Positions 11,950 through 22,992 are shown, numbered from the stretch's first letter. The stretch is DNA of 64,000 nt from Cristatella mucedo (GCA_009760855.2 WPIO01000008.1:5897501-5961500), one strand, 5' to 3'. Numbers and translations: made by a program. Notes: a model not told the origin generated them from the letters alone.

Positions 11950-12800
11950 TATAGAGAATAATATTAACCGTTTTCAGAAACAGTTTGGACAGCGGTCCGC
12001 CTATTTGAGATCTCTTGCTCCCCAACTGATCCGAACACAGGGCAGACCATCCGCAGTAAGCGGCACTGCTTGCGGCCGCGTAGCCGCATCGAGCTTCAAC
12101 CACCTGCCGAGTTCGCACATCGTCGCGCACCACCTGGTGTTGTACACTACGCTCCCGCTTGTCATCCATCGACTGTCGCAGGTCCTACGAACCGGGAGCG
12201 CGGGTGTCGCTCTTGCGGGGGGGGGGGGAGGGGAGGATTTCGCACAGGGCTTAATACTCACGTGTACAGACTCGCTAAAAGAACGTATCCGGCGGATGTA
12301 TTCCAGCGAGTTTGTCTATAGCTCCGTCCTGCAGCAGCCGTGAATAAAAATGACGTGCTTTGTCCCCATTCTACATAGGTGTTCCTTATTAAAGTTGGAA
12401 GCACCGGTCGGGTGTAAAGCCACGCCGTTAGACTGCTTCTGTTTAAGCACGAAGCTTGATATTACTTTTGTGTGTGCCTCTAAGACGGTAAATAATATTA
12501 ATACATGTCGTATTGAGCTTTTGTGCCTCACTTTTACTTGACTTGTAGCATGAAATTCTTATTCCAGACCACTGTGAGCCATGTTGAAGGACTTCGTAAA
12601 CACTGAGCCGACGGCCTAATAGATCAGCCAGGTTAGGACTACAGAAATATTATTCGAGGTTCATAAATTATTGCTGCTGGGAACCAGGTATGCCACAATC
12701 CATGGTTTGACGGTACAGAAGCCCAAATCATGTCAAGTCAAGGCAGTCAGTTGCGCTTAGGCATTAAGCAGGCAGAGAGTGAGTTTCTGCTTGAACACTA
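11950..12800. other. Intergenic stretch, no gene recognised
   Basis: Several overlapping open frames of 60-112 codons occur at 12000-12340 on both strands, around a G-run near 12220. None carries a recognisable domain or splice pattern. Confidence 0.45.
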
Positions 12801-12811
12801 AAGCCAGGTGT

Positions 12812-12955
12812 TCTGCTGTGCTCCGGGTATCGTGCAGGAGGTGTAGTACACTACGGCTGGTGCTGGATACGTGTAACCCTCGATGTCTGTCGAATAGACT
12901 TCTCTGACTTGCAGATTTCGACGTGTAATGTTAAGATACGGGGGCTCGCTCGTCG
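12812..12955. repeat. Dispersed repeat, copy 1 (partner at 61670-61795)
   Basis: Matching blocks in the same order include the pair GTACACTACGGCTGGTGCTGG and TGTACACCACGGCTGATTCTGG given in pieces, TGTCGAATAGACTTYTC, and a TGTTATGATAAG/TGTAATGTTAAG stretch before a GGGG. The two copies are clearly related but diverged. The element type is unknown. Confidence 0.6.
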
Positions 12956-13644
12956 TTGCTGCCATATCGTCCCAGCACGTGTCGGGGCACCTGCGTGCGT
13001 TGGTGCTGCACCTACAAGTCACTGCTATAGAGGCTCGGGGCTTCACCGGTGGGTGTTACTCGTTGGCAAGTACTAGCACCGTTAAGAGAGCTGTGCCATC
13101 GGCTTAAAGACGCCAGTGCAGAAGCCGGTACAGCGACGCGCTGGTAACGTTTTCTCGTCTGACACCGAGTGTTGCCGTCGCGATGTCGACGCTTCTGCAC
13201 TTGTGTCCTTAAGTGAAAGCAAAAATGGACGCACGTTTGCTGCAGACACTATTTAAGTCAAGGTACTTGATGTTTCTTTGACTGGTTAGAGTTATAGATG
13301 ACGGAACAGAAGTGAGCTCCACTGAGAACGAAATCCGCATGCGATCAAATATGCTCCTCACAGGGGTGACTATGCGCCCGAGCTGAACGGCGGAACCGCC
13401 GAGTCGTAGGAGGCAGAGGCAGTCGTCCGTCAACCGCCGAAGCAATAGCAGCTGGTGCTTTCGGCGAATGCCGCTCGATTGCTCGATTCGTCGAAAGGTG
13501 CTCGAGCATCGGCCGAGGATCCAAAGGAAATCCACTCACAATCACCCGCAGGACAGTGAAGATGATCGGCACGTGCTCGTCGAGCTTGCAGTGGCTCAAT
13601 TCCGAAAAGCTGGCAACCGAGCTCGTCTTATGCTCAATGACCGC

Positions 13645-13900
13645 CGGCGGCAGAAGCTTTCGCTCTGCAGGTCCGGAGACTGCGGAGCTCACTTCTACGA
13701 TTCGTATGCAACGACAACTACTCTCCCTCCTGCTGCCGACTGTGGCACACCGTTTCCCGCCGTCCTCGAGTTGCTACTCCAATGCTACTCACTACCTCAA
13801 CTGCTCTCACACAGCTACACTTTTCACTTAATCTTTGCTGCGTGCAGTGAAGCCTGTTGGCTACTGGCTGAGGCTTCCACCATCATCTTCTACAAGTATC
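13645..13900 (+). mobile_element. LINE family B, 3' end fragment
   Basis: Starting at GGCGGCAGAAGCTTTCGCTC and running through CTCTGCAGGTCC and the CGACAACTACTCT..GACTGTGGCACACC block, this matches the end of the second LINE family at 60960-61310, with related pieces at 31808 and 45025. The open frame 13468-14064 runs through it by chance and is not a gene. Confidence 0.7.
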
Positions 13901-14917
13901 TAAGCACGGGTATTTTAGTACAGGCGTGTGCGAAACTCAGATCCTGCAGAGGCCCTCCACAGATGACAGCGTCTGATCTGAGCATGGCTATCAGCCTGCG
14001 AGGCTTTCTGCCTGCTAACCTCGTCAGTTACCTGAATTCTGTTTTCCTTCGATTTCTTATCTAGCGTGCTGCACTTCTGGCTGGCAGCTCTTAGGAGCTC
14101 TTTGGAGGTGTCTCCTCCCGTACGCCTGCCGCGGCTGAGACGCTCTCGATCGCTAAGCTCAGCCAGCAAACTTAGGCCACGAACTAGCTTTGGCTCGCTC
14201 GGCGTCGTGCGCGCTTGCGTCTGGCTGGCTGGGTCGGCTGCGTCTAGCAGTCGACCTTGCAAGGTCGGCTCTGCCTAGCAGTCGCCCAGCCACTTCTCGG
14301 ATGGGTCGTTAGGGCCAGGCGCACGACTCTCTAGCCTCTTCAGTGAGGAGGCGAGGTCACGTGGCTCGCTAAGAGGCGGGCGCTAGCTGGTTGTTGGCGG
14401 AGGTTTTGACCTCAGCAGAGTGTCGCCGCCGAAGTTGTGCGAAGGCAACGTAGGGTTGGCGGGCAATATTCGTGCCGCTGAAGCAATTTACCGTTGTTTG
14501 CATCAGCATTTCACACCTTGCTAGACGGACAACGACTTTGTCTGCCATATTTACTGCCGGTTTACTCTGCAATCTTGGAAGTACAGCAATCGGAGGTTAG
14601 TCTTGGATGCAATGCAATGCATCTCCGTCTGTAACGCCCACAGAGCCACAAAGACCAAGTGGGTGCTGAGCTGGATAGGTTTTCTACAGCTCTACACTCA
14701 AAGCCAAAGCGGCTATCGGTACGAATGGGGTAATTGAGGTAATGATTAGCACGGAAGTGTATTACTGCGTCATTTGACGCTTTGTTCACAAGTGCATTAT
14801 GTCAAGCCTTCGGCAGCATTCGCTTGACAACTTTTAGCAAGGTTTTAAGGGCTTACAAAAGTCAACTGTCGACTGTATTAAATTTCTACCGCGAACAGGT
14901 GTCAATCTACTCCCCCC

Positions 14918-15352
14918 ACCAGGCCAAGCTTCGTACCACCGGCTTTTCAGAATTTAACAGTTTACCAATACCTCGTACAAGCTTCAGATCCTTTGGAGAC
15001 CGTGCATTTAGTTCGTATGCTCCCAAAGCCTGAAACTCATTCCCGACTTGCATCACAACATTCCCTAACTTGACCGCGTTTAAAAGAAACTTAAAAATGC
15101 ACCTATTTAGGATAGGATTTAGTGGGTCCCTGTGATTCGTCCTTTATGTGCTTATGTGTGCTAACACGGCGGATGCTGCCACTAACCACACTTGCATGCT
15201 GACCCTGTGCATGTCACCCCTAACCATGTTATTCATGTTGTTTATCATGCATGGTATTACTCACCATTCAATCGCGTTTCCCTTTGCAGCAAATGTAAAG
15301 CGCCTTGAAAGAGATCTCTGAGGGCGCTTTATCAAATGTATTAATATTATAA
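14918..15352 (+). mobile_element. LINE family A, C-terminal coding end plus 3' UTR
   Basis: This 5'-truncated copy begins in the CTCCCCCCACCAGGCCAAGC segment. It continues through ACCGTGCATTTAGTTCGTAT (FGDRAFSSYAPKAW coding region, broken by a stop), the CATGTCACCCCTAACCATG untranslated block and the tail AAAGAGATCTCTGAGGGCGC, and ends in an ATT-rich run. It has decayed only moderately. Confidence 0.85.
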
Positions 15353-15394
15353 TTAATATTGTAGACGTGTAGGATGGGATGTCAGCGTTTATAA

Positions 15395-15721
15395 TCACTC
15401 TTTGCAATTAGCCATCCTGAAGGCTAGATAGTTCGCCCTGGAGGCCTTTTGATCGGTTCCAACACATTTGCACGATCGCCTAGCACTTGATTCGATCCGA
15501 GTCCTTTCGATGAGGTCACACAATTTCTCCGGCGTAGTACACCCCCTTGTATTTCGGTTAAGTGATCGCGGATCATGCATGAGAGAATTTTCACCAGCTA
15601 AATGGTCTGTTCGATAGCCGTCGTCTTTTGTATTGACGAGCATGCTGTTCATTGCAACGTACGCACCGCCAGCAAGGAGCGCAGCGGTGACTCGTACAAC
15701 AAAGCTGGCGGCCGATTTCAT
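15395..15721 (-). CDS. Candidate small secreted protein, 108 residues
   Basis: From ATG at 15721 the frame encodes an N-terminus with basic Lys and a hydrophobic core (MKSAASFVVRVTAALLAGG) that reads as a signal peptide. It is followed by a polar region and five cysteines in the second half (RGCTTPEKLC, then SCKC, then a final ANCKE). The frame stays open far upstream to 16201, but that part is not protein-like, so I choose the ATG at the signal peptide. It ends about 40 bp past a LINE family A tail on the other strand. No family is recognised. A chance ORF remains possible because no splice sites or homologue support it. Confidence 0.35.
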   Translation of the reverse strand: MKSAASFVVRVTAALLAGGAYVAMNSMLVNTKDDGYRTDHLAGENSLMHDPRSLNRNTRGCTTPEKLCDLIERTRIESSARRSCKCVGTDQKASRANYLAFRMANCKE

Positions 15722-16448
15722 ACGTCGACAAACAGTGTCAAGTAGACGGTAAGGAATACGACGGTGAACAGCGGATGACACGAAAAGGGTACGCCCAGGG
15801 CTACTGCAACAGCTAGTGGCAGCGCGTACAGTAGCGTCGTGCCGCCGTCCTCCACCGCCCGAACACCTGCAGCAGCCAGCCCGACTGTCGCTGTCGCATG
15901 TTGCTTTCGTCGTCGCTGCAGCTGGAAAAGTCAAAGAGGACAGAGCTCCGATTTGATGACAGCTTTGGCCTTTTGCGGCGCGCTCGCGAGTGCAGAGTTT
16001 CTCTCTCGCGGCTTTACTGCGCAGCAATTGCTCTTGGAATGACCGTACCAATCGGCTTGCGCTATAGCTGAATAAACATTTTTCCTTTAGCAGCACCGGC
16101 AGGCCCCAAGAGAAACTAGTAGCTGCGGCTGTGTTCTCGCAAATACTTAACAGGTCACATTTCCCACTGATAGGAGAACTGCTTCCAAAATAGCGAACCA
16201 CCTTTTCCCCTTGGGATAGACAAATGGGGAGATAACAAGAATCGTCTTAATCGTAACAAAGTTTAGCCAGATGCCCACCAACAGTACGTCTTACCCAGTT
16301 AAAATTCCCACGTTCTCGCTTTCGCCTTATAAGGATTAAGAAAACTTTCTATGCCCGCGCCTGGCGATACCGCGAATTACAATACAGGTGAATGGCTTCA
16401 CGGATGAGTAAAACAAAATCTCCTTAACACGTTTTTGAACCAAGCCAG

Positions 16449-16700
16449 CAATAATAATAATAATAATAATAATATTGCACTTGATAAAGCGCCCTCAGAG
16501 AACTTAATCTCTTTCTAGGCGCTTTACATTTGCTGCAAAGTGATACGCAATAGAATAGTAAGTAAAATCATGCTTGAAAAACAAACAAAATGAATAATAT
16601 GGTTAGGGGTGACATGCACAGGGTCAGCATGCAAATGTGGTTAGTGGCAGCATGCACAGTGTCAGCACGCATAAGCACAACAAGGACGAATCACAGGGCA
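16449..16700 (-). mobile_element. LINE family A, 3' UTR fragment
   Basis: The plus strand starts with an ATAATAATAAT run and the tail complement (CTCAGAGAACTTAATCTC, TTTCTAGGCGCTTTACA). It continues through the untranslated GCATGCACAGTGTCAGCACG block and stops near GACGAATCACAGGGCA. No coding part remains. This is one of the less diverged tails. Confidence 0.85.
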
Positions 16701-16922
16701 AGGGGAGTTGTATCAGGAATCTAAATTTAGAATGTAGCTAGCTTCGCTTAAACAGAAAACCTGTGCGGGGAACAGCCCACCTCCAATTAATTTTCTACAC
16801 TCTGCCGAAAGCCTACTCCATCCACCCATCAATCAGGTATCTCCCATATTGGACTGGTGTGCCAAGGTAATAGCGGACGAGGTGAAATTACTTCTGCAAT
16901 GTCGCCGAACCGACTAAGCCGA

Positions 16923-17043
16923 GTCTGAGTGATGTATCTGAGTGATGCATCTGAGTGGTGCATCTGAGTAGTGCATCTGAGTGGTGCATCTGAGTGGTGC
17001 ATCTGAGTGGTGCATCTGAGTGGTGCATCTGAGTGGTGCATCT
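16923..17043. repeat. 13-bp tandem repeat, about 9 units
   Basis: Nine consecutive units of TCTGAGTGGTGCA occur, with early units varying to GATGTA, GATGCA and AGTGCA, and the later five or so identical. The minus-strand frame across it gives a Thr-Gln-Met-His-His-Ser-Asp-Ala periodic peptide and is not a gene. Confidence 0.95.
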
Positions 17044-17605
17044 CGTCTGAGTCTCGGGTAAAAGCTAAAGTACTGAGGAGAGCGTTCAAAGTTACAAGGC
17101 TGCCAGGTCGGATGGAGAAAGCACCAGCCACTGGTTTATTCGGAAAAGTCTGCTGCAATTATCGCCGTCGATACCCCTCGAGCCGGCCACGACGCGGGCA
17201 GGACTAGCTTGCAGTGCTTACGCCTCGAAAAGCGCAGAAAGCGAAACCAAGAACTCCCTCGTCTCACTTGGCCATTATTTGCCACCTCTGGGCCTACAGC
17301 ACACGCTAAGAGTGCAGGAAAATGTGGGTCCATCTCAATCATGTATCGCTCATTTTGGAGACGGTATGCGTGCAAGTAGGTAGAGAATCGTTTCCGGCAG
17401 CGGTTCTGGGTAAAGACCAGCGGGCGGCAGAGAGCTCTCTCGGGGGTCATTTGCAAAGAGCGCTACTGCTGCCCTCGTTCGCTACCGGCGCAAGTCCATT
17501 TCGAGCCTATTGCCAGGCCTCGGCCTAGAACGCGCGCCGATTACGCATGCGGTGAGCGCTCGGCGTCTCTTTCGTACTCTCTGCGGAGAATCGAAAATCT
17601 TGTGC

Positions 17606-17816
17606 GACATTTCTGGCTTGGAGCTCGCTCTGGCGGACGGACTACTGCAGCGGCCTCTAGCAACGACATTTCTGGCTACTGCAGCGGCCTCTAGCGACGA
17701 TATTTCTGGCTTGGAGCTCGCTCTGGCGGACGGACTACTGCAGCGGCCTCTAGCGACGACATTTCTGGCTTGGAGCTCGCTCTGGCGGACGGACTACTGC
17801 AGCGGCCTCTAACGCA
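17606..17816. repeat. 59-bp tandem repeat, 3.6 units
   Basis: Units start at 17606, 17665, 17699 and 17758. Each full unit begins GACATTTCTGGCTTGGAGCT and ends GCAGCGGCCTCTAGC. The second unit (17665-17698) lacks 25 bp from its middle. The other spacings are exactly 59 bp and the units are nearly identical. Because 59 is not a multiple of 3 the array does not keep a reading frame. Confidence 0.95.
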
Positions 17817-17819
17817 GAC

Positions 17820-18730
17820 ACCGTGCAAGTATTGCTTCTACACACCGCGGTCAGGGCATTAGCGCAGCAAAAATAACAAGCGAATAAATCGATTACGAAC
17901 GTGCTGGCGCTTAGGACGGAGTCTGCGTCTCATGCGTGCATGTGGGAGAGTGCTTTCGTGACGCTGTCTTTGTCTGACGTCACGGGTTCGGGTGACTCGC
18001 ACGCTTCATTCTGCTCTTACGAAGTTTTCCTCCATAAATTATTCTCAGTCTTATGGCTGGCTTTGCACATGCATTAACTCTTGACCAAAGCACGAAACCG
18101 AGACGTCCGCAAGCACCCACGAGCTATAAAGTATACTAAGTATATCGCCACGGTAAAAATATTCAAAGTAATAATTTTTAATAAAATTAAGATTTCAGCT
18201 CCAGAGGAATGAGTTTTATAAGCATGGAAGTAGTGGTACTTCTATTTCATTAACCGTGTGAATGGTCTAGGATTGCCCACACTGTTCAGAGTGGATTTTT
18301 TTCGGCCGCCTTAACGCCCGACGGACTCAGAAGCACCAATAAGTACATAAGTGCATAACTGCTCGCAATGCTAAAAACACGCAGATAACGCTTTTCACTA
18401 ACTTTGGGCCGCTTCGGGAAAAGAGCGTGAAATTATTCTGTACCTCGTATTCCGACACGTAAGTCGGTTACCGTCTATACCGCAAACGCGAAGCACGTCA
18501 TAGAGCACATTTGTGCGACGCGTCCTTCTCACGCTCTGAAGTTCAGGAAGCCACTTGAACGTAACGGATTGGAAACCCAACTAAATGGCGATATCAGCAG
18601 GAGAGTAGTTGTCGTTGCGTAAGGATTATGGAAGCGAGTTCCACAGTCTAGGACCTGCAGAGCTAAAGCTTCTGTCGCCAATGACGATATAATGCTTAGC
18701 TTGCTCTATTTTCACTTACCTTACAACAAT
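17820..18730. other. Intergenic stretch, no gene recognised
   Basis: No frame longer than about 60 codons has any recognisable feature. The 18130-18260 part is AT-rich. Confidence 0.5.
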
Positions 18731-18732
18731 AA

Positions 18733-18790
18733 GAATAATAAATCGTTTGTGTAGCACCCTAAAAGAACCAAATCTCAATCAAGTATCACG
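18733..18790 (-). mobile_element. Diverged LINE-A/SINE-1 type tail fragment
   Basis: AATAATAAATCG followed by TGTAGCACCCTAAAAGAACC and AAATCTC is the reverse complement of the common retroposon tail in decayed form. Confidence 0.45.
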
Positions 18791-18942
18791 AGTGCCTCAA
18801 AATACGATTATATTTTCATCGGTTTTAGGGTCTATGGTTGTCTGGACAGAAAAGCTTATTCTTGGGTTTCTCAAGTTGATTTAGGTTCAAGTTAATTAGG
18901 GCTGGGCAATTCTTGTAAGCTTTAGCCTACCGGAGCTTATAT

Positions 18943-18944
<2 letters not shown>

Positions 18945-19036
<92 letters not shown>
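18945..19036. repeat. Compound (CA)n-(TA)n microsatellite
   Basis: An uninterrupted CA run of nearly 80 bp passes into a short TA run. It sits directly beside the tail of the SINE-1 copy at 19040. Confidence 0.98.
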
Positions 19037-19039
19037 CAT

Positions 19040-19171
19040 TCGAGTGTGTAACGCCGTAAGAGAACTTAATCCCTATTCAGGAGCCTCACGTATGCCACGG
19101 GACTCGTGTCCACGACCTCGGCAATACGGCCTTGGGCGGGTCGAACATCTTGACCACTGGGCCAAACCAGC
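19040..19171 (-). mobile_element. SINE-1 copy
   Basis: On the minus strand the head CTGGTTTGGCCCAGTGGTCA and B-box region, then the tail GAATAGGGATTAAGTTCTCT, TACGGCGTTACAC, match the other SINE-1 copies. Its 3' end abuts the CA/TA microsatellite, consistent with the repeat having grown from the retroposon tail. Confidence 0.75.
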
Positions 19172-19179
19172 GAGGATTG

Positions 19180-19839
19180 CAGTTGCTGGCCAAGAGGCAA
19201 TATTTTGGTACCGCTGAACAAGCATGCCTGCGCTGTTTAATGGTGGTGAACACATTTCAAGGTGAGACTGCGTCATGCACCACTCTCGTCGAGCGACCGC
19301 TCTAGCAATGGCTACGGTGGGTCGATGGCTTGGAGCCGTCGGAAGCAGCGGCGACAACGTCATTGGGGTACCGGCTTAATTGCGCACAGGCTGTTTTTTA
19401 TGTAGTTTGATAGTCTCCAGACCGCACGTACACGATATCACGCAGAACACCGAAGCGGGCTCAAAGAGACGTCTATTCACACGGACGCCGCAACGGGCCA
19501 GTACGCGATCGCTCTACCTGGCGTCCTCGTTGTAACTGAGGCCCATCGTGATCTGTGCCCTAGGCAGCTGGTGTCAAGATAATGAAGCCTGCCTGGTGGA
19601 CCGCGGCATTGTGCGCGTGGAACGAACGGCATTGCGGTGGTTCTGCGTCTCGGACGCCATCTCCGGTTCGGAAGCCGTGCGGTTCCTGTTTTTGAACCGG
19701 GTGTGGCGGGTAGCCCACCGAGGCCCCGGCAGCGCAGGACGTGGCTCCACAGGCTAATTTTTATATCTATTATAAAACTTTAAAAAATCAGTATATATAT
19801 ATAAATATATATGGTAGCGGAGATTGTGAATAGGGATTT

Positions 19840-19876
<37 letters not shown>

Positions 19877-20160
19877 ATATATAGTTTTTATTCACAAGCT
19901 CTGTGAGCGGGCCTGTACACGCATCTGAATTCTGTTCCATTGTACATGTGGTGGAGCGCACTTGGCAAGGGCCAAGTTCTGTGTACAGCTTCCGGCGATC
20001 TGATCGATGCCTGCATCTAGTTTCCCTCAGTGAGCTGCAGTTTATGCGATAGGCCTCGTCCCTAGGGTAGCTAATCTTGTGTGCGAGCCCATCACAGTAT
20101 TCTTTACTCTGTCTACAGCTACAGAGCCGCTAAATCGGAAAAAGTTAACAGTAGCTGGAG
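19180..20160. other. Intergenic stretch with AT microsatellites
   Basis: AT runs occur at about 19793-19811 and 19851-19874. The 19548-19757 open frame lacks any recognisable feature. No gene is called. Confidence 0.5.
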
Positions 20161-20169
20161 GCCAAGGGT

Positions 20170-20577
20170 AGATCCTTATTCGCCGACTAGCTTCTATAGG
20201 GTATACACTTCCTAATCAGGCTTTGCATCGTACCCCCACTCGTCTGACTTCAGTCGTCATTTAACGGTGCCTCAAACTGACCTCAAATGCTTTGGAGACC
20301 GTGCCATCGGTTCGTATGCTCCCAAAGCATGGAGATCACACCCGACTAGCGTCGCGACATTCCCTGACTTGACGACATTTAAAAAGATACTAAAATCCGA
20401 TTTATTCCTCACAGCATTCACTAGTGCCTTATGAACTATCCGTTACACGCTTATATGTGCTGACCCATGCATGCTATAACTAACCATATTGACATGCTTC
20501 CTTAACAGCATTTCTAAAGTGCCTAGAAAGAGACTTAGTTATCTTAAAATGCTATACAAATTTATTATTATTATTAT
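20170..20577 (+). mobile_element. LINE family A, C-terminal coding end plus 3' end
   Basis: This diverged 5'-truncated copy contains ACACTTCCTAATCAGGCTTT, TTTGGAGACCGTGCCATCGG (the FGDRAxxSYAPKAW coding region), CTTGACGACATTTAAAAAGA, and the tail CTAGAAAGAGACTTAGTT, AATGCTATACAAA with an ATTATTATTATT end. Confidence 0.8.
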
Positions 20578-21166
20578 CATAGCAACACTAGGGTTACGAT
20601 AGAAAGAGACAAGCAACAAAGCTGCAAGAGGAAACCACAAAGCGACCTGGATAGCCAAATAATTTGAAGGCCCTTAATTAGTTGCTTATAAAGATGTTTA
20701 TGTTTTACTCTCACATGTCTATAAGTTTCTCACTAAATGTGTGAGGGAAAGTTTGCAAGCAGTGTGATAGTTTCCTGCACATGTTTTCTATGTATGAACG
20801 AACTGCAAAAACATGCATGCTTAGCCGGACGTACTGCCCTTGTTGTAGATGACCTCTTGAGACATTCGGGGACTGCTTCTGTAAAGAACAGTCGGTCATT
20901 ACTTACTCTTTGAATGGGTAGCCAATTCCTTTAGCCGTCGCAGTACAAGTTCCAGCCGTTCTGGTCTTCACTGGATAACTATACCAACAAAATGAAGCCA
21001 GCCAGTGGCATTTCGACAGTCGCTTTACACTTGAACAAATGTGCCGCACAAAAAGGGTTTCCGATAGCTATTTTAACTTGCATCGATGCAAATATGTCTT
21101 ACCTTCTGCCCCTGCTGTTGATTACATGACAAGAACTCCAGAGCGTCCTGTAGTGCGAGCACGTAC

Positions 21167-21478
21167 ATGCTTGCGATCGTTAGCGCTGTACTGTGCCTTA
21201 TTCTTTCAGTCGTCTGCTCCAATGCAAGCTCATGCGTGGAGATGAGGGATTATTTTGGTATTACCCAGCATACCCTAGCCGCTCACTCACCTCGAGCTCG
21301 CCTCGGGGCGCTTTGTCAAACCGGCTTCACTGTCAAGCCTCCATCTTACACATACATTGGCACGTCGACCAAACAAGATGGCTACTGGTGCTGGCTAAGT
21401 AGCTCAGAGAGCTCAGTGACCTCGCTGAGTTGTCCTACTTGGTCTCCCCGGTTTAGACCGCTACATATTTTACTTTAA
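21167..21478 (+). CDS. Candidate small secreted protein, 103 residues
   Basis: From ATG at 21167 the frame begins with a strongly hydrophobic leader (MLAIVSAVLCLILSVVCSNA) typical of a signal peptide, with a likely cut just after SNA. The mature part begins SSCVEMRDYFG, contains a KPPSYTYIGTSTKQDGYWCW segment and has four cysteines after the leader. The base at -3 before the ATG is T, a weak start context. No domain family is recognised and no introns are evident. It could be a chance ORF or a first exon. Confidence 0.3.
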   Translation: MLAIVSAVLCLILSVVCSNASSCVEMRDYFGITQHTLAAHSPRARLGALCQTGFTVKPPSYTYIGTSTKQDGYWCWLSSSESSVTSLSCPTWSPRFRPLHILL

Positions 21479-21827
21479 GAAGCAAATGTTCTTGCAATTC
21501 CCTATTCAGAAGACTCGGAATTGGAGAGCTGCCTCTTCAGCTCCCGGCATGCGTCGCGTTCGCCTGCGGCTTCTGCTGTAATTAGCGAAGCGCCCGACAC
21601 TAATGCACATGCCTCACCTGTGGCCAATAGTTAAGTCATTGAAGCAGTGTAACTTCGGGCCACTAATGCAGGTTGTATTTCGTGTCGTCTGCTGCGATCG
21701 ATCGAGCTCTCATATATGTGCCCGCTGAGAGGAATGAAGCAGTCTCGTTTACCGCGAACGTGCGGCCGTTGTGTCTCCGTGAGACTCCCACTAGAACATT
21801 CGCTGCTGGAGACACCGTCACACAACA

Positions 21828-21903
21828 CATGCCTGGTTGCTACCGCCATGCCCGGTCGCTCCCGCCATGCCCGGTCGGTCCCGTCATGCCTGGTTGCTTT
21901 CGC
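21828..21903. repeat. 19-bp tandem repeat, 4 units
   Basis: Four adjacent units begin CATGCCYGGTYGCT at 21828, 21847, 21866 and 21885. The middle two are closest to each other. Confidence 0.85.
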
Positions 21904-22087
21904 GTAAAAGGACAGTGGAGCTGGCGTTGCCGGCGCACTACCGTGCAGTCCTCCTTAGCAATTGATAAAACATTTAGCCTAGCCAAGGAAAAGAGAAGGC
22001 TATCGATAAAAAATACTCGCTGAGTCTTACGTCCGGCAGGCCTCGTCTTAGCCCCATCGCTAGAAAACTGGTGGCATCACCCTGAAA

Positions 22088-22352
22088 GAACGCCTCTGCG
22101 TCTTAGCCAAGGAGGTAATGTACTCGCTCTTCCCGACGCGGATTGTGGGTTCGAGTCCCGCAGTGGGCGATCCTATATTGATCCAATCGTGTTTCCTTTG
22201 CAGCAAATGTAAAGCGCCTAGAAAGAGATTGAGTTCTCTGAGGGCGCTTTATCAAGTGTGTTATCATTATTATAGTGTCCACTACCGGCGGTGATGATAG
22301 CCATTAAGGCTCTTCTGCCGCTACGGAAATGAGACTGTTAAATCAGTTGACC
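22088..22352 (+). mobile_element. SINE-2 copy interrupted by a LINE-A tail
   Basis: The SINE-2 head with B box GGTTCGAGTCCCGCAG and body start GGGCGATCCTATATTG is cut at 22180. The remaining body (CACTACCGGCGGTGATGATA, GCCATTAAGGCTCTTCTGCC, ACTGTTAAATCAG) resumes after 22274. The inserted piece is described separately. The SINE must be older than the LINE insertion. Confidence 0.85.
22181..22274 (+). mobile_element. LINE family A tail nested in SINE-2
   Basis: About 94 bp of the extreme 3' end of family A (ATCCAATCGTGTTTCCTTTG, CAGCAAATGTAAAGCGCC, CTGAGGGCGCTTTATCAA, then an ATT-rich end) sits inside the SINE-2 body. No obvious target duplication flanks it. Confidence 0.85.
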
Positions 22353-22524
22353 TTTAAATATTCACAGAGAAGGCGGACAGCCCGACCAGCCAAAACCTGC
22401 AAGTTCGCTAAAGGGTGCGACAAGTCTCAATAACATCAGCGTTAGTCACGCCGTCTGCATTTGCGTCGATTGACGCGGAACTGGTTTCGGGTGGCGACGC
22501 GCAGAAAAAGCTGCAGGTATCCAA

Positions 22525-22992
22525 AAAAAGAAATAATGATACATTAGATATCACGCCATCAGAGAATTCAATCTCTTTCTAGGCACTTTACATTCGCTGC
22601 AAAGGAAGCACGATCGAAAGGTTAGTAGCATCATGCTTGATAAGCAACAAGAATAACACTGTTAGGGGTAACATTCACAGGGTCAGCATGCAAGTTTGGT
22701 TAGTGGCAGCATGCACAGTGTCAGCACGCATAAGCATCTACAGGACTAATCACAGGGACCCGCTAAAGGCTGTGATAAATAGGTGCATTTTTTAGTTTCT
22801 TTTTAAATTTTAATAAGTCAGGAGATATCTTAACGCAAGTCGGGTGTGAGTTCCAGGCTTTTGGAGCATATGAAATAAAGGCACGGTTTCCAAATAATTT
22901 GAGGTTTGTACGAGGTATAGGTAAGCAGTCAAGTTTCCGAAAAGTGGGTGGTACGATGCTAAGTCTGGTAGGGGAGTGGAACTGATAGGTAG
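22525..22992 (-). mobile_element. LINE family A, C-terminal coding end plus 3' UTR
   Basis: In plus-strand order it shows the tail complement (CAGAGAATTCAATCTCTTTC, TAGGCACTTTACATTCGCTG), the untranslated GCATGCACAGTGTCAGCACG region, and the complement of the coding end with TTTGAGGTTTGTACGAGGTA. It breaks off after CTGGTAGGGGAG. Confidence 0.85.

Noticed and set aside
13468-14064. 198-codon plus-strand open frame
   Set aside because: Its middle is the non-coding or out-of-frame 3' end of LINE family B, also found at 31808, 45025 and 60960, so the frame is accidental.
15722-16201. Upstream extension of the minus-strand ORF ending at 15395
   Set aside because: The extension contains Gly-, Cys- and Arg-rich low-order sequence and would place the signal peptide in the interior. 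The ATG at 15721 is a better start.
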